A stretch of 44,600 nt of DNA from Streptomyces odonnellii (GTDB lineage: Bacteria; Actinomycetota; Actinomycetes; Streptomycetales; Streptomycetaceae), in assembly GCF_000981895.1 (NCBI RefSeq), contig NZ_LATD01000287.1, positions 1-44,600 of the forward strand, in the 5' to 3' direction. This document shows, piece after piece, positions 26,793 to 35,452 of this stretch; within the stretch, counting starts at the first letter, position 1; every line of letters starts with the position of its first letter. The position numbers and the translations under genes are program-made. The notes under the pieces are model-generated. The model was not told the DNA's origin and did not search any database. It worked only from the letters and a program-made list of their open reading frames with translations.

Positions 26793-27458
26793 ATGTACGA
26801 ACTCCTCAAGGACCTGGGCGCCTGGCTGGTGTCGGGCGAACAGTGGACGGGCCCGGACGGCATCGGGCACCGCCTCGCCGAACACCTCCAGTACTCCCTC
26901 CTCGCGACCCTGATCGCCGCGGCGATCGCGCTGCCGCTGGGCCTGCTGATCGGGCACACGGGCCGGGGCGCGTTCCTCGCGATCAACCTCGCCTCGTTCG
27001 GGCGGGCCCTGCCCACGGTCGGCCTGGTCGTGCTGGTCTTCCTGGCCAGCGGTCTGTCCATGACACCGGTGTACGTGGCGCTGGTCGCCCTCGCCGTCCC
27101 GTCCATCGTGACCAATACGTACGCGGGGATGTCCGCCGTCGATCCCGAGGTACGGGACGCCGCGCGCGGCCAGGGCATGCGCGGCCACCAGGTGCTGTTC
27201 CGGGTCGAGATCCCGCTCGCGCTGCCGCTGATCATGACCGGGCTGCGGCTGGCGCTGATCCAGGTGGTGGCGACGGCGACCATCGCCGCGTACGTCAGCT
27301 TCGGCGGGCTCGGACGGTACGTCTTCGACGGCCTGGCCCAGCGCGATCTCGTCCAGGTGCTGGGCGGGGCGGTGCTGGTGGCGGTCGTCGCCGTCGTGCT
27401 GGACCTGGCGCTGTCGGGCCTTCAGCGCTTCCTGTTCCGCCACCGCACCGCCGCGTAG
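26793..27458 (+). CDS. ABC importer permease 2, ProW/OpuCD type
   Basis: 221 residues, paralogous to the preceding permease, with helices such as LQYSLLATLIAAAIALPLGL and LGGAVLVAVVAVVLDLAL. The coupling loop is DAARGQGMRGHQVLFRVEIP LALP-like, followed by the VATATIAAYVSFGGLGRYVF segment typical of the subfamily. It is the third gene of the four-gene importer operon. A 105-base stretch with CCGTTCGTACCG repeats separates it from the binding-protein gene. Confidence 0.92.
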   Translation: MYELLKDLGAWLVSGEQWTGPDGIGHRLAEHLQYSLLATLIAAAIALPLGLLIGHTGRGAFLAINLASFGRALPTVGLVVLVFLASGLSMTPVYVALVALAVPSIVTNTYAGMSAVDPEVRDAARGQGMRGHQVLFRVEIPLALPLIMTGLRLALIQVVATATIAAYVSFGGLGRYVFDGLAQRDLVQVLGGAVLVAVVAVVLDLALSGLQRFLFRHRTAA

Positions 27459-27563
27459 TCCTCCGCCGCCGCTTGGTCCACCGCGGCCCGGCCCGCCACC
27501 ACACCGCCGTTCGTACCGCTGCCCGTACCGCCGTTCGTACCGCCGCTCAGGGAGACGACTCCG

Positions 27564-28595
27564 ATGACCTCGCCCAACTCTCCGAAATCAGCAGACCCAC
27601 AGAACACACCGAAGTCACCGAACTCACGGAACTCACCGGACTCGCCGAACTCACCGACCACGCGCAGGACGGTCCTGGCCGGTCTGTTCGCGGCGGCCTC
27701 CGTACCCCTACTGGCCGCGTGCAGCACCGGCATCACCTCCCTGGACGGCCAGAACACCGGTGGCGGCGGCGCGGCCGGTTCCAGCGCGGGCGCCGTCACG
27801 ATCGGCACGGCCAACTTCACCGAGAACCAGATCCTGGGCTTCCTCTACGCGGCCGTCCTCGAAGCCGCCGGCGTGAAGACGACCGTCCGCCCCAACCTCG
27901 GCACCCGCGAGATCCTCATCCCCGCGCTCAAGGGCGGCGACATCGATCTGCTTCCCGAGTACCAGGGCGCGCTGCTCCACTACCTCGATCCGAAGGCGAC
28001 CGCGACGGAGGAGGGCGAGATGCAGAACGCCCTCGCCATCGCCCTCCCGGCCGGCCTCCAGGTCCTCCCGTACGGCCAGGCGGAGGACTCCGACGCCTTT
28101 GTCGTCACCCGCGAGACCGCCGACAAGTACGGCCTGGCCACCCTGGCCGACCTCAAGAAGCGCGACGGGCAGCTCGTCATCGGCGCCGCACCGGAGGTCA
28201 AGACACGGGTGGTCGGCGTGGTCGGGCTCAAGGACGTGTACGGAGTGGAGTTCAAGGAGTTCAAGTCGCTGGACTCCTCGGGCCCGCTGGTCAAGGCGGC
28301 GCTCAAGAAGGGCGACGTCGACGTCGCCAACCTCTTCACCACGGACACCGACATCGCGACCGAGGGCTGGGTGGTCCTGGCCGACCCCAAGAACCTCGTC
28401 CCGGGCCAGCACGTCGTCCCTCTCATAGCCGACCGCAAGGCCGACCCCACGGTCCGCAAGGCCCTGGCCCGGCTGGGCAACGCCCTCACCACAGAGGCCC
28501 TGACCGAACTCAACCGCCAGGTGGACAAGGACAAGAAGGACCCCGAGGACGTGGCCCGGAGCTGGGCCACGGCCCACGGCCTGACCAGGAAGTGA
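27564..28595 (+). CDS. Substrate-binding lipoprotein of the betaine-type ABC importer (OpuCC/OsmF family)
   Basis: 343 residues. Signal region: two arginines (34-35), hydrophobic core VLAGLFAAASVPLL, lipobox LAAC with Cys53; the twin arginines suggest a Tat-exported lipoprotein. The mature domain has the family motifs VTIGTANFTENQILGFLYA, GTREILIPALKGGDIDLLPEYQG and DVANLFTTDTDIATEGW, as in glycine betaine/choline/carnitine and EgtU-type binding domains. The first 33 residues are an unusual Asn/Pro/Ser repeat (SPNSPKSADPQNTPKSPNS). GGGAGA precedes the ATG. It is the last gene of the importer operon. Ligand unknown; a histidine betaine is inferred. Confidence 0.9.
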   Translation: MTSPNSPKSADPQNTPKSPNSRNSPDSPNSPTTRRTVLAGLFAAASVPLLAACSTGITSLDGQNTGGGGAAGSSAGAVTIGTANFTENQILGFLYAAVLEAAGVKTTVRPNLGTREILIPALKGGDIDLLPEYQGALLHYLDPKATATEEGEMQNALAIALPAGLQVLPYGQAEDSDAFVVTRETADKYGLATLADLKKRDGQLVIGAAPEVKTRVVGVVGLKDVYGVEFKEFKSLDSSGPLVKAALKKGDVDVANLFTTDTDIATEGWVVLADPKNLVPGQHVVPLIADRKADPTVRKALARLGNALTTEALTELNRQVDKDKKDPEDVARSWATAHGLTRK

Positions 28596-28748
28596 CCGCC
28601 CCGGACGGGCACGGACCGACCCGGCCGGACCGGTGCGGACCGACCGGGCCGGGCTGGTGCGCACCGGGCCGCGCTGGTGCGGACCCGAAGGAATGTCGGG
28701 GGTTAGCCCCAATGACCCGGGGGCGGGGGTGTTCGTACCGTGGCGGGT

Positions 28749-29165
28749 ATGGAAGCCCGCGACCCTGAGCTGAAGAAGGAACTCGACGCCACCCTACGGG
28801 CGCGTCATGACCTGGGGGCGGAGTACGAGCCCGCGCTCGTCGAGTCGTTCCTGGAGAAGATCGAACAGCGCCTGGACGGCACGGTCGACGTCCGTGTCCG
28901 GCGTGAGATGGCCGAGCGGCAGATGGCCGCCGCCCGGGGTACGGGCAAGCCCGGCTCCGGTGAGGGGTTCGGGGAGCGCTTCGGGTTCGGCGTGATCTCG
29001 CTGATCCTCGCCATCCCGCTCTCGGCCATCGCCGCGGTGAACGCCGACCTCCCGGGCCTGCTCGTCTGCTGGCTCGGCATCTTCGGCGTCAACGCCGTCC
29101 ATGCCTCCCGTGGCCTGCCCTGGATACCCCGCAGGCGCCGCCGCTCCTCCGACTGGGAGGAGTGA
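28749..29165 (+). CDS. Conserved small membrane protein of unknown function
   Basis: About 138 residues. The N-terminal half is charged and helical (DPELKKELDATLRARHDLG, FLEKIEQRLDGTVDVRVRR), followed by two hydrophobic helices (GFGVISLILAIPLSAIAAV and LPGLLVCWLGIFGVNAVHA) and a basic C-terminus rich in arginine. This layout is conserved in Streptomyces as I recall, without assigned function. ATG 28749 fits relatives; GTG 28740 is an in-frame alternative. Confidence 0.7.
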   Translation: MEARDPELKKELDATLRARHDLGAEYEPALVESFLEKIEQRLDGTVDVRVRREMAERQMAAARGTGKPGSGEGFGERFGFGVISLILAIPLSAIAAVNADLPGLLVCWLGIFGVNAVHASRGLPWIPRRRRRSSDWEE

Positions 29166-29485
29166 GCGAGGAGTGAGCACAGAGGTGAGCACAAGAACGG
29201 GCGCGGTACGGGCGCGAAAGAGATAGTCGCGGGGACCGCCGCACCCCCGTTACCGGGGGGCGGGACGACGGCGGTCCCCGCGAGGGACACGGTCCGGGTC
29301 AGGGCCGGTGTACGTGTCCGGGCGTCCATGGAGGTCCGGGAGCCGCTCCGGAGGTCCTTGACGCCGACAACGACTACTGTGCAGGACGCGTGTTAAGCGG
29401 GTGCTGCGCGGACGTGTCGCGCTCGTACCACTTTCGCGGATACGCGCCACCGCCCATTGCACCACCCGCCACGCAACCGGCGAGA
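29166..29485. other. Gene-free convergent spacer
   Basis: The 320 bases between the small membrane protein and cystathionine beta-synthase contain short GAGTGAGC repeats at the start and the large terminator hairpin at 29228-29282. No convincing gene is seen. Confidence 0.7.
29228..29282. terminator. Nested long hairpin, likely bidirectional terminator
   Basis: CGCGGGGACCGCCG (29228-29241) pairs perfectly with CGGCGGTCCCCGCG (29269-29282), and the loop itself folds through CCCCCG/CGGGGG. It sits between convergent genes. It has no T-run, as is common in Streptomyces. Confidence 0.75.
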
Positions 29486-30874
29486 TCAGGCCTTGGACAG
29501 ATACGCCAGCAGATCCTGCCTGCTCACAACCCCTGTCGGCTTCCCCTCAACGAGGACGATCGCCGCGTCAGCGCCGTCGGAACCGCTCAGCGCCGCCATC
29601 AGATCCGCCACCGGCTCGCCCGAGCCGACCTGCGGCAGCGGCGAGGACATGTGCTTCTCCAGCGGGTCGCCGAGCGACGCCCGCTGGGTGAAGAGCGCGT
29701 CCAGCAGGTCCCGCTCCACCACCGACCCGATGACCTCCGCGGCCATCACATCCGGATGCCCGGCCCCAGGCTTCACGATCGGCATCTGCGACACGCCGTA
29801 CTCCCGCAGCACCTCGACCGCCTGCCCGACCGTCTCCTCCGGGTGCATGTGGAGGAGCGTCGGAATGGCGCCCTCCTTGTGCCGCAGGACATCACCGACG
29901 CTGGCCGCTCCGCCGTCCTGGTCCAGGAAGCCGTAGTCGTTCATCCACTCGTCGTTGAAGATCTTGCTGAGATAGCCGCGGCCGCTGTCCGGCAGCAGGA
30001 CGACCACCACATCGTCCGGGCCGAGCCCCTCCGCGACCCGCAGCGCCGCCACGACCGCCATTCCGCAGGAGCCGCCGACGAGCAGGCCCTCCTCCTTGGC
30101 CAGCCGCCGGGTCATCTGGAAGGAGTCCTTGTCGGACACGGCGACGATCTCGTCCGTGACCGTACGGTCGTACGCGGTCGGCCAGAAGTCCTCGCCGACG
30201 CCCTCGACCAGATAGGGCCGCCCGGAGCCGCCGGAGTAGACCGAGCCCTCGGGGTCGGCGCCCACGATCCGTACCCGGCCGTCACTGACCTCCTTGAGGT
30301 AGCGGCCGGTGCCGGAGATCGTGCCGCCCGTACCGACGCCCGCGACGAAATGGGTGATCCGCCCGTCCGTCTGCGTCCACAGCTCGGGGCCGGTCGTCTC
30401 GTAGTGCGAGCGCGGGTTGTTCGGGTTGCTGTACTGGTCAGGCTTCCAGGCCCCCGGCGTCTCCCGGACCAGCCGGTCGGAGACGTTGTAGTACGAGTCG
30501 GGGTGCTCGGGGTCGACCGCCGTGGGGCAGACCACGACCTCGGCGCCGTACGCCCGCAGGACGTTGATCTTGTCCGTGGAGACCTTGTCAGGGCAGACGA
30601 ACACGCATTTGTAGCCCTTACGCTGCGCCACGATGGCGAGACCGACGCCGGTGTTGCCGCTCGTCGGCTCGACGATCGTGCCGCCGGGCCGCAGTTCACC
30701 GCTCTCCTCGGCGGCTTCGATCATGCGCAGGGCGATCCGGTCCTTGACCGAGCCGCCGGGGTTGAAGTACTCGACCTTGGCGAGGACGGTCGCCTGAATG
30801 CCTGCGGTCACGCTGGTGAGCTTCAGCAGGGGGGTGTTGCCAACCAGACTGATCATCGAGTCGTGGAATTGCAC
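29486..30874 (-). CDS. cbs: Cystathionine beta-synthase
   Basis: 462 residues. It condenses serine (or related substrate) with homocysteine in reverse transsulfuration. The PLP domain has YFNPGGSVKDRIALRMIE with the Schiff-base Lys44, PTSGNTGVGLAIVA, GVGTGGTISGTGRYLKE and GGSCGMAVVAALR. Residues about 335-460 contain a pair of CBS domains (PEETVGQAVEVLREYGVSQM and GKPTGVVSRQDLLAYL), which may sense adenosyl ligands. The start is GTG with GGAGA at 6-base spacing. Bacterial CBS with CBS domains is standard for actinobacteria; O-acetylserine-dependent activity is the alternative. Confidence 0.93.
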   Translation of the reverse strand: MQFHDSMISLVGNTPLLKLTSVTAGIQATVLAKVEYFNPGGSVKDRIALRMIEAAEESGELRPGGTIVEPTSGNTGVGLAIVAQRKGYKCVFVCPDKVSTDKINVLRAYGAEVVVCPTAVDPEHPDSYYNVSDRLVRETPGAWKPDQYSNPNNPRSHYETTGPELWTQTDGRITHFVAGVGTGGTISGTGRYLKEVSDGRVRIVGADPEGSVYSGGSGRPYLVEGVGEDFWPTAYDRTVTDEIVAVSDKDSFQMTRRLAKEEGLLVGGSCGMAVVAALRVAEGLGPDDVVVVLLPDSGRGYLSKIFNDEWMNDYGFLDQDGGAASVGDVLRHKEGAIPTLLHMHPEETVGQAVEVLREYGVSQMPIVKPGAGHPDVMAAEVIGSVVERDLLDALFTQRASLGDPLEKHMSSPLPQVGSGEPVADLMAALSGSDGADAAIVLVEGKPTGVVSRQDLLAYLSKA

Positions 30875-30962
30875 CGTAGTCTCCGGGGTCTCCGTGATGG
30901 TGCGGCCAGGGTATGCGTACGCGGGCGAGATTGGGCGGCAGTCCCCGCGGGGCAGTTAGCTG

Positions 30963-31020
30963 GTGTGCGTACGTACCCATACTCGTACGTACGGCGAGTA
31001 CGTACGAACGTGTGCGTACG
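30963..31020. repeat. CGTACG-rich stretch before the SGNH hydrolase gene
   Basis: The spacer upstream of the hydrolase carries four to five overlapping copies of CGTACG/GTACGTAC, including the inverted pair around ACTCGTACG and GAGTACGTACG. Such density is striking, though single CGTACG words are common throughout the window. Confidence 0.45.
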
Positions 31021-31043
31021 GCGAGGAGGAGGTGACTCGGACT

Positions 31044-32054
31044 GTGTCGAGAGCGAGGGTGGCACGGCGGATCGCCGCGGGCGCGGCCTACGGCGGGGGC
31101 GGCATCGGCCTGCTGGGAGCCGCGGGCGTCGGAGTGGTGCTGGCGGAGCTGCAACTGGCGAAGCGGTCGGTGGGCGGCGGGGTGGCACCCGTACCGCCGA
31201 GCGGCGACGGGTGGTACGGACTGGCGTACGGGCACTCCGAGCCGCTGCGGATGGGCATGCTCGGCGACTCCACGGCGGCGGGACAGGGCGTACGGCGCGC
31301 GGGGCAGACCCCGGGGGCGCTGCTCGCCTCGGGGCTCGCGGCGGTCGCGGAGCGGCCCGTGGACCTGCGGAACGTGGCCCTGCCCGGCGCCCAGTCGGAC
31401 GATCTGGACCGCCAGGTGACCCAGCTCCTGTCGGACTCGGCACGGGTCCCGGACGTCTGCGTGATCATCGTCGGCGCGAACGATGTGACGCACCGGATGC
31501 CGGCGACGCGTTCGGTGCGGTATCTCGGGGCGGCGGTACGGCGGCTGCGCACGGCCGGCGCGGAAGTGGTGGTCGGCACCTGCCCGGATCTCGGCACGAT
31601 CGAGCCGGTGTACCAGCCGCTGCGCTGGCTGGCGCGCCGGGTGAGCCGCCAGCTCGCGGCGGCGCAGACGATCGTGGCGGTCGAGCAGGGCGGGCGTACG
31701 GTCTCGCTGGGCGATCTGCTGGGGCCGGAGTTCGCGGCGAACCCGCGGGAGCTGTTCGGCCCGGACAACTACCACCCCTCGGCGGAGGGATACGCGACCG
31801 CCGCGATGGCCGTCCTGCCCACGCTCTGCGCGGTGCTGGGCGTCTGGCCGGAGTCGGACCGCCTGGACGCGGCGCGCGACGAGGACATGCTGCCGGTGGC
31901 ACAGGCGGCCTCGGCGGCGGCCTCCGAAGCCGGTACGGAGGTGACGGCGGCCCGCGCCCCCTGGGCCCTGCTCCGCCACCGCAAACGCCGCCACCTCCCC
32001 ACCCCGACGGAAGCAACCCCGACAAAACCGAGCGAGGTACCCCGAGAGGTATGA
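31044..32054 (+). CDS. SGNH/GDSL-family hydrolase with N-terminal membrane anchor
   Basis: About 336 residues. The catalytic blocks are GMLGDSTAAGQGV (Ser76), the Gly in VALPGAQSDD, VGANDVTHRMP and DNYHPSAEGYA with the Asp/His pair. An N-terminal hydrophobic segment (AYGGGGIGLLGAAGVGVVLA) follows basic residues, so the enzyme is probably anchored at the outer face of the membrane or exported. The C-terminus is a basic, Pro/Thr-rich tail. GTG 31044 is preferred (GGAGGAGG about 10 bases upstream); GTG 31032 lies inside the Shine-Dalgarno. Substrate unknown: lipid or sugar esters. Confidence 0.85.
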   Translation: MSRARVARRIAAGAAYGGGGIGLLGAAGVGVVLAELQLAKRSVGGGVAPVPPSGDGWYGLAYGHSEPLRMGMLGDSTAAGQGVRRAGQTPGALLASGLAAVAERPVDLRNVALPGAQSDDLDRQVTQLLSDSARVPDVCVIIVGANDVTHRMPATRSVRYLGAAVRRLRTAGAEVVVGTCPDLGTIEPVYQPLRWLARRVSRQLAAAQTIVAVEQGGRTVSLGDLLGPEFAANPRELFGPDNYHPSAEGYATAAMAVLPTLCAVLGVWPESDRLDAARDEDMLPVAQAASAAASEAGTEVTAARAPWALLRHRKRRHLPTPTEATPTKPSEVPREV

Positions 32055-32792
32055 GCCAAGTGCCGACCGAGCACGGACCCCCGGGCCACCGACACGCGCC
32101 GGGCGCCGCCCCGCCCGTGCGCGGCCGGAGCCCGGTGGGCCCGCTTCTCGGCCCCGGCGTTCCGCGCCCGGGCCTCGGGCCGATCGGTCCCGGCCCCGAC
32201 CGGCCGAAGGTCCCGCAGGCCGGGACCCGGTCGCCGGGCCGCCGAGCCGGGCGCAGGGTCCGGGTCCCAGCGGATCAACCCGCCCGGGCACAGCCCGGCA
32301 TACGGAACACAGGACCACGTGCCACACGTTGGGCACCGACCCGCCCGCCGCTGGGACTCGGGTCACAGCGGATCAACCCGCCCGAGCACGGCCCGGCATA
32401 CGGAACGCAGGACCCCGTACCGCACGCCCGGCGTCGGCCCGCCCGCGCAGAGCTCAGCCAGGGTGTCGGCACGCCGATGCGTGGCCCCTGGTACCGGACG
32501 CCGGGCTACGGCCTGCGCACCGGCGCCGAGCGCCGCCCCGCCTGTGCGGGGTTGGAGTCCGGGGGCCCGCCCCTCGGCCCCGGCGTTCCACGCCCGGCCT
32601 CGGGCCGATCGGTCCGGCCCCCGACCGGCCGAAGGTCCCGCGGACCGGGACCCGGTCGCCGGGCCGGCGGGCCGGGTGCACGGGCCTCCGGCCCCCTCGC
32701 TCCGGTCTCGGAGGCCGCAACCCGAAGACCGGTCCCCCGGGGCCGGAGGCCGTACCCCCGGCCGCCAGCAGGTCCCGACCCCGCCCGACCCG
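32055..32792. repeat. Gene-free region of degenerate GC-rich direct repeats
   Basis: Two long imperfect repeats of about 120-150 bases lie 426 bases apart: 32100-32250 and 32526-32680. They share words such as TCGGCCCCGGCGTTCC (32148 and 32574), GCCTCGGGCCGATCGGTCC, GACCGGCCGAAGGTCCCGC and CGGGACCCGGTCGCCGGGCC. Between them a second unit of about 60 bases is repeated with a 98-base period (from 32268 and 32366), starting CAGCGGATCAACCCGCCCG and containing CCCGGCATACGGAAC. Long frames exist in all phases but none has codon usage or similarity to support a gene. Confidence 0.75.
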
Positions 32793-32808
32793 CTGAGCAA
32801 GCGCTCAG
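32793..32808. promoter_or_regulatory. TetR-type palindromic operator upstream of the thiolase
   Basis: CTGAGCAAGCGCTCAG has 6-bp inverted arms (CTGAGC/GCTCAG) around AAGC, about 100 bases before the thiolase ATG. This is the shape of operators recognised by TetR-family regulators of fatty-acid and acyl-CoA genes in actinobacteria. The binding protein is not encoded next to it. Confidence 0.6.
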
Positions 32809-32903
32809 TAAAGAGGTCCTCATCACACGACCCGCCCCGTGACCCCCGATCTACGGGCCGGTAACTTCCACCTCAGCCCGCCCTCTCTCCCTCAGGAGCC
32901 GTG

Positions 32904-34124
32904 ATGCCCGAAGCCGTGATCGTTTCCGCTGCCCGCTCCCCCATCGGCCGGGCCTTCAAGGGGTCGCTCAAGGAGGTGCGGCCCGACGATCTCACCGCCA
33001 CGATCATCCAAGCCGCGCTCGCCAAGATCCCCGAGCTGGATCCGCGCGACATCGACGATCTGATGCTCGGCTGCGGTCTGCCCGGCGGCGAGCAGGGGCA
33101 CAATCTGGGCCGGATCGTCGCCGTACAGCTCGGCATGGACCACCTCCCCGGCTGCACCATCACCCGCTACTGCTCCTCCTCCCTCCAGACCTCGCGGATG
33201 GCGCTGCACGCGATCAAGGCCGGCGAGGGCGACGTCTTCATCTCGGCCGGTGTCGAGATGGTCTCCCGCCAGGTCAACGGCAGCTCGGACGGTATGCCCG
33301 GCACCCACAACCCGCTCTTCGCCGACGCCGAGGCCCGTACCGCCGCCGTCGCGCAGAGCGAGGGCGCCGACTGGCACGACCCGCGCGAGGACGGACTCGT
33401 ACCCGACGCGTACATCGCGATGGGCCAGACCGCCGAGAACCTGGCCCGCCACAAGGGCATCACCCGCCAGGAGATGGACGAGTTCGGCGTACGGTCCCAG
33501 AACCTCGCCGAGGAGGCCCTCAAGAACGGCTTCTGGGAGCGGGAGATCACGCCCGTGACGACGCCGGACGGCACGGTCGTCGCGAAGGACGACGGACCCC
33601 GCCCGGGCGTCACCATGGAGGGCGTACAGGGCCTCAAGCCCGTCTTCCGCCCCGACGGCCTGGTCACCGCCGGCAACTGCTGCCCGCTCAACGACGGCGC
33701 CGCCGCCCTCGTGATCATGTCCGACACCAAGGCCCGCGAGCTGGGGCTCACCCCGCTGGCCCGGATCGTCTCCACCGGGATCACCGCCCTGTCGCCGGAG
33801 ATCATGGGGTACGGACCGGTCGAGGCGTCCCGGCAGGCACTCTCCCGCGCCGGGCTGACCATCGGCGACATCGATCTGGTCGAGATCAACGAGGCCTTCG
33901 CGGCCCAGGTGATCCCCTCCTACCGGGACCTGGACATCCCGCTGGAGAAGCTGAACGTCAACGGCGGGGCCATCGCCGTCGGCCACCCCTTCGGCATGAC
34001 GGGCGCCCGGATCACCGGCACACTGATCAACAGCCTCCAGTTCCACGACAAGCAGTTCGGCCTGGAGACCATGTGCGTCGGCGGCGGCCAGGGCATGGCC
34101 ATGGTCATCGAGCGCCTGAGCTGA
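32904..34124 (+). CDS. Acetyl-CoA C-acetyltransferase / 3-ketoacyl-CoA thiolase
   Basis: 406 residues with all thiolase active-site elements. The nucleophile is Cys90 in TRYCSSSLQTSRMA, NEAFAAQVIPSY provides the Asn, His361 lies in NGGAIAVGHPFGMTGAR, and Cys391 lies in MCVGGGQGMAMV. It either condenses two acetyl-CoA or cleaves 3-ketoacyl-CoA; the sequence does not decide. AGGAG precedes ATG 32904 (GTG 32901 is one codon earlier). No other beta-oxidation gene is adjacent. A TetR-like operator lies upstream. Confidence 0.93.
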   Translation: MPEAVIVSAARSPIGRAFKGSLKEVRPDDLTATIIQAALAKIPELDPRDIDDLMLGCGLPGGEQGHNLGRIVAVQLGMDHLPGCTITRYCSSSLQTSRMALHAIKAGEGDVFISAGVEMVSRQVNGSSDGMPGTHNPLFADAEARTAAVAQSEGADWHDPREDGLVPDAYIAMGQTAENLARHKGITRQEMDEFGVRSQNLAEEALKNGFWEREITPVTTPDGTVVAKDDGPRPGVTMEGVQGLKPVFRPDGLVTAGNCCPLNDGAAALVIMSDTKARELGLTPLARIVSTGITALSPEIMGYGPVEASRQALSRAGLTIGDIDLVEINEAFAAQVIPSYRDLDIPLEKLNVNGGAIAVGHPFGMTGARITGTLINSLQFHDKQFGLETMCVGGGQGMAMVIERLS

Positions 34125-34239
34125 GCGACGGCCGGAGCCGACCGGAGAAGGGCATATCGGCACCGCGGTCGCGGAGAGTAGCCGCACCGTCCGGAATCGG
34201 ATGGATGAACCACACCGATCCCCAGTCGTGACTGAATCT

Positions 34240-34267
34240 CCCCCAGGATGTGACCTAGTCCCGGGGG
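34240..34267 (+). terminator. Hairpin downstream of the thiolase gene
   Basis: CCCCCAGG (34240-34247) can pair with CCCGGGGG (34260-34267) with one mismatch. It lies 115 bases after the thiolase stop. The remaining spacer to 34418 is less GC-rich than average and probably contains the promoter of the next gene; nothing else is recognised. Confidence 0.4.
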
Positions 34268-34418
34268 TGATTTGTTTGTCCAGGTCAGCGCCACAATGAG
34301 GCTAAACAGCAGGCCCAAAGACCTGTCCATTTCGTGACGTAATGCACTGACAGTGGGATCCCGCCCACGACAAGCTGAGGTAGGAAGTCGGGGGTATCGA
34401 TCGGAACGGGAGTAGTCA

Positions 34419-35384
34419 GTGAGCGCCATGTCTCTTGCCCTGCTGCTGACCACAGCCGCCGCCACCGGCGTGGGCGTCGCCGCCCTCCATGCCGCCCACG
34501 GGCTGCGCAGGCAGGTCAGTGCCCTGCGTGGCGAACTGGCCGCGGCGAACCCGGGCGGTCCCACCGCCTCCGTACCGCAGGCCCGAAGCGCCGCCCATGC
34601 CAGCCATACCGACGCCATACGCACCGCCGTGGCCGAGGCCCTCGCCGAGGAGCGCGAACGCGAGCTGGCCGAGGCGCGCGCCTTCTGGGCCGCGCAGGAG
34701 GCGCGGGACGCCGCGGACACCCCCTCGCTGCTGGGCGGGCTCGGCGGTCTGGGCGCCGAGGACGGGCCGTTCTACGTACCGCGTCAGATGGACTTCGTGG
34801 GTCTTGAGTCCCTGGACCTCGAAGCCGCCGAGGCGCTGGACGAGTTCACCGGCTATCCGGACCTCAGCGGGATCAACAGTGAGATCAACGAGGTGAGCGA
34901 GGTCAACGAGGTGAGTGGTGTGGGCGGTACGGGTGGTGTCGGCGAGGCCGGCGAGTTCACGGAGGACTCACCGGAGCTGGCCGCCGCCCGGCGCAGGCAC
35001 CCCTCGCACCCCGACTTCGTACCGGTGCAGACGCCCGTCGTCACCGACCACGAGCGCACCATCACCCGGCTCGAAGAGCTGGCGGAGACCCGTACCGCGC
35101 TCGCCGACGTACGGCCCGGCCCGCTGGGCACGCTCGACGTCTATGTGTTCGCCGACGGTACGACGCTCTGTATGACCCCCGGCCATCGCGAGACCGCCGA
35201 ACGGCTCGCCGAGGCGGTGCGCGCGGGCGACGCCCCGTATCTGCTGGGCGGATCGGGGGTCTCCGGCGCGTACACCCTGACGTTCTCGTACGGCGGCGGT
35301 TCGGACCGGCACGCCGACGGCGGCGGCGAGGAGTCCGGCGAGCACGTCTACGTCCTCGCGGACCGCGTCATCGCCTCGCTCTGA
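34419..35384 (+). CDS. Conserved hypothetical protein with N-terminal membrane helix
   Basis: About 321 residues. A hydrophobic N-terminal helix (SLALLLTTAAATGVGVAALH) is followed by a charged coiled-coil-like segment (TAVAEALAEERERELAEARA). An acidic middle part has a short repeat (SEINEVSEVNEVSGVGGTGG), and a C-terminal globular domain of about 110 residues contains TRLEELAETRTALADV, LDVYVFADGTTLCMTPGH and TLTFSYGGG. GTG 34419 is chosen because GGGAG lies 6 bases upstream; ATG 34428 would be too far away. No known family is recognised. Confidence 0.7.
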   Translation: MSAMSLALLLTTAAATGVGVAALHAAHGLRRQVSALRGELAAANPGGPTASVPQARSAAHASHTDAIRTAVAEALAEERERELAEARAFWAAQEARDAADTPSLLGGLGGLGAEDGPFYVPRQMDFVGLESLDLEAAEALDEFTGYPDLSGINSEINEVSEVNEVSGVGGTGGVGEAGEFTEDSPELAAARRRHPSHPDFVPVQTPVVTDHERTITRLEELAETRTALADVRPGPLGTLDVYVFADGTTLCMTPGHRETAERLAEAVRAGDAPYLLGGSGVSGAYTLTFSYGGGSDRHADGGGEESGEHVYVLADRVIASL

Positions 35385-35452
35385 CCATCACCCGCACGAG
35401 TGCACGGCCCGCGGGCGACTGCACGGCCCGCGGCCCGCTGTCGGGCCCGCTG

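Noticed and set aside
29486..30874. Cysteine synthase instead of cystathionine beta-synthase
   Set aside because: The C-terminal CBS-domain pair and total length fit cystathionine beta-synthase better, though substrate preference is not proved.
32055..32792. A CRISPR array or tandem-repeat protein in the repeat region
   Set aside because: Repeats are long, degenerate and unevenly spaced, with no uniform spacers, no Cas genes and no consistent frame.
29390..32842. A 1150-residue plus-strand frame across cbs, the hydrolase and the repeat region
   Set aside because: It is antisense to cbs and out of frame with the hydrolase; composition is Arg/Gly/Pro-rich noise.
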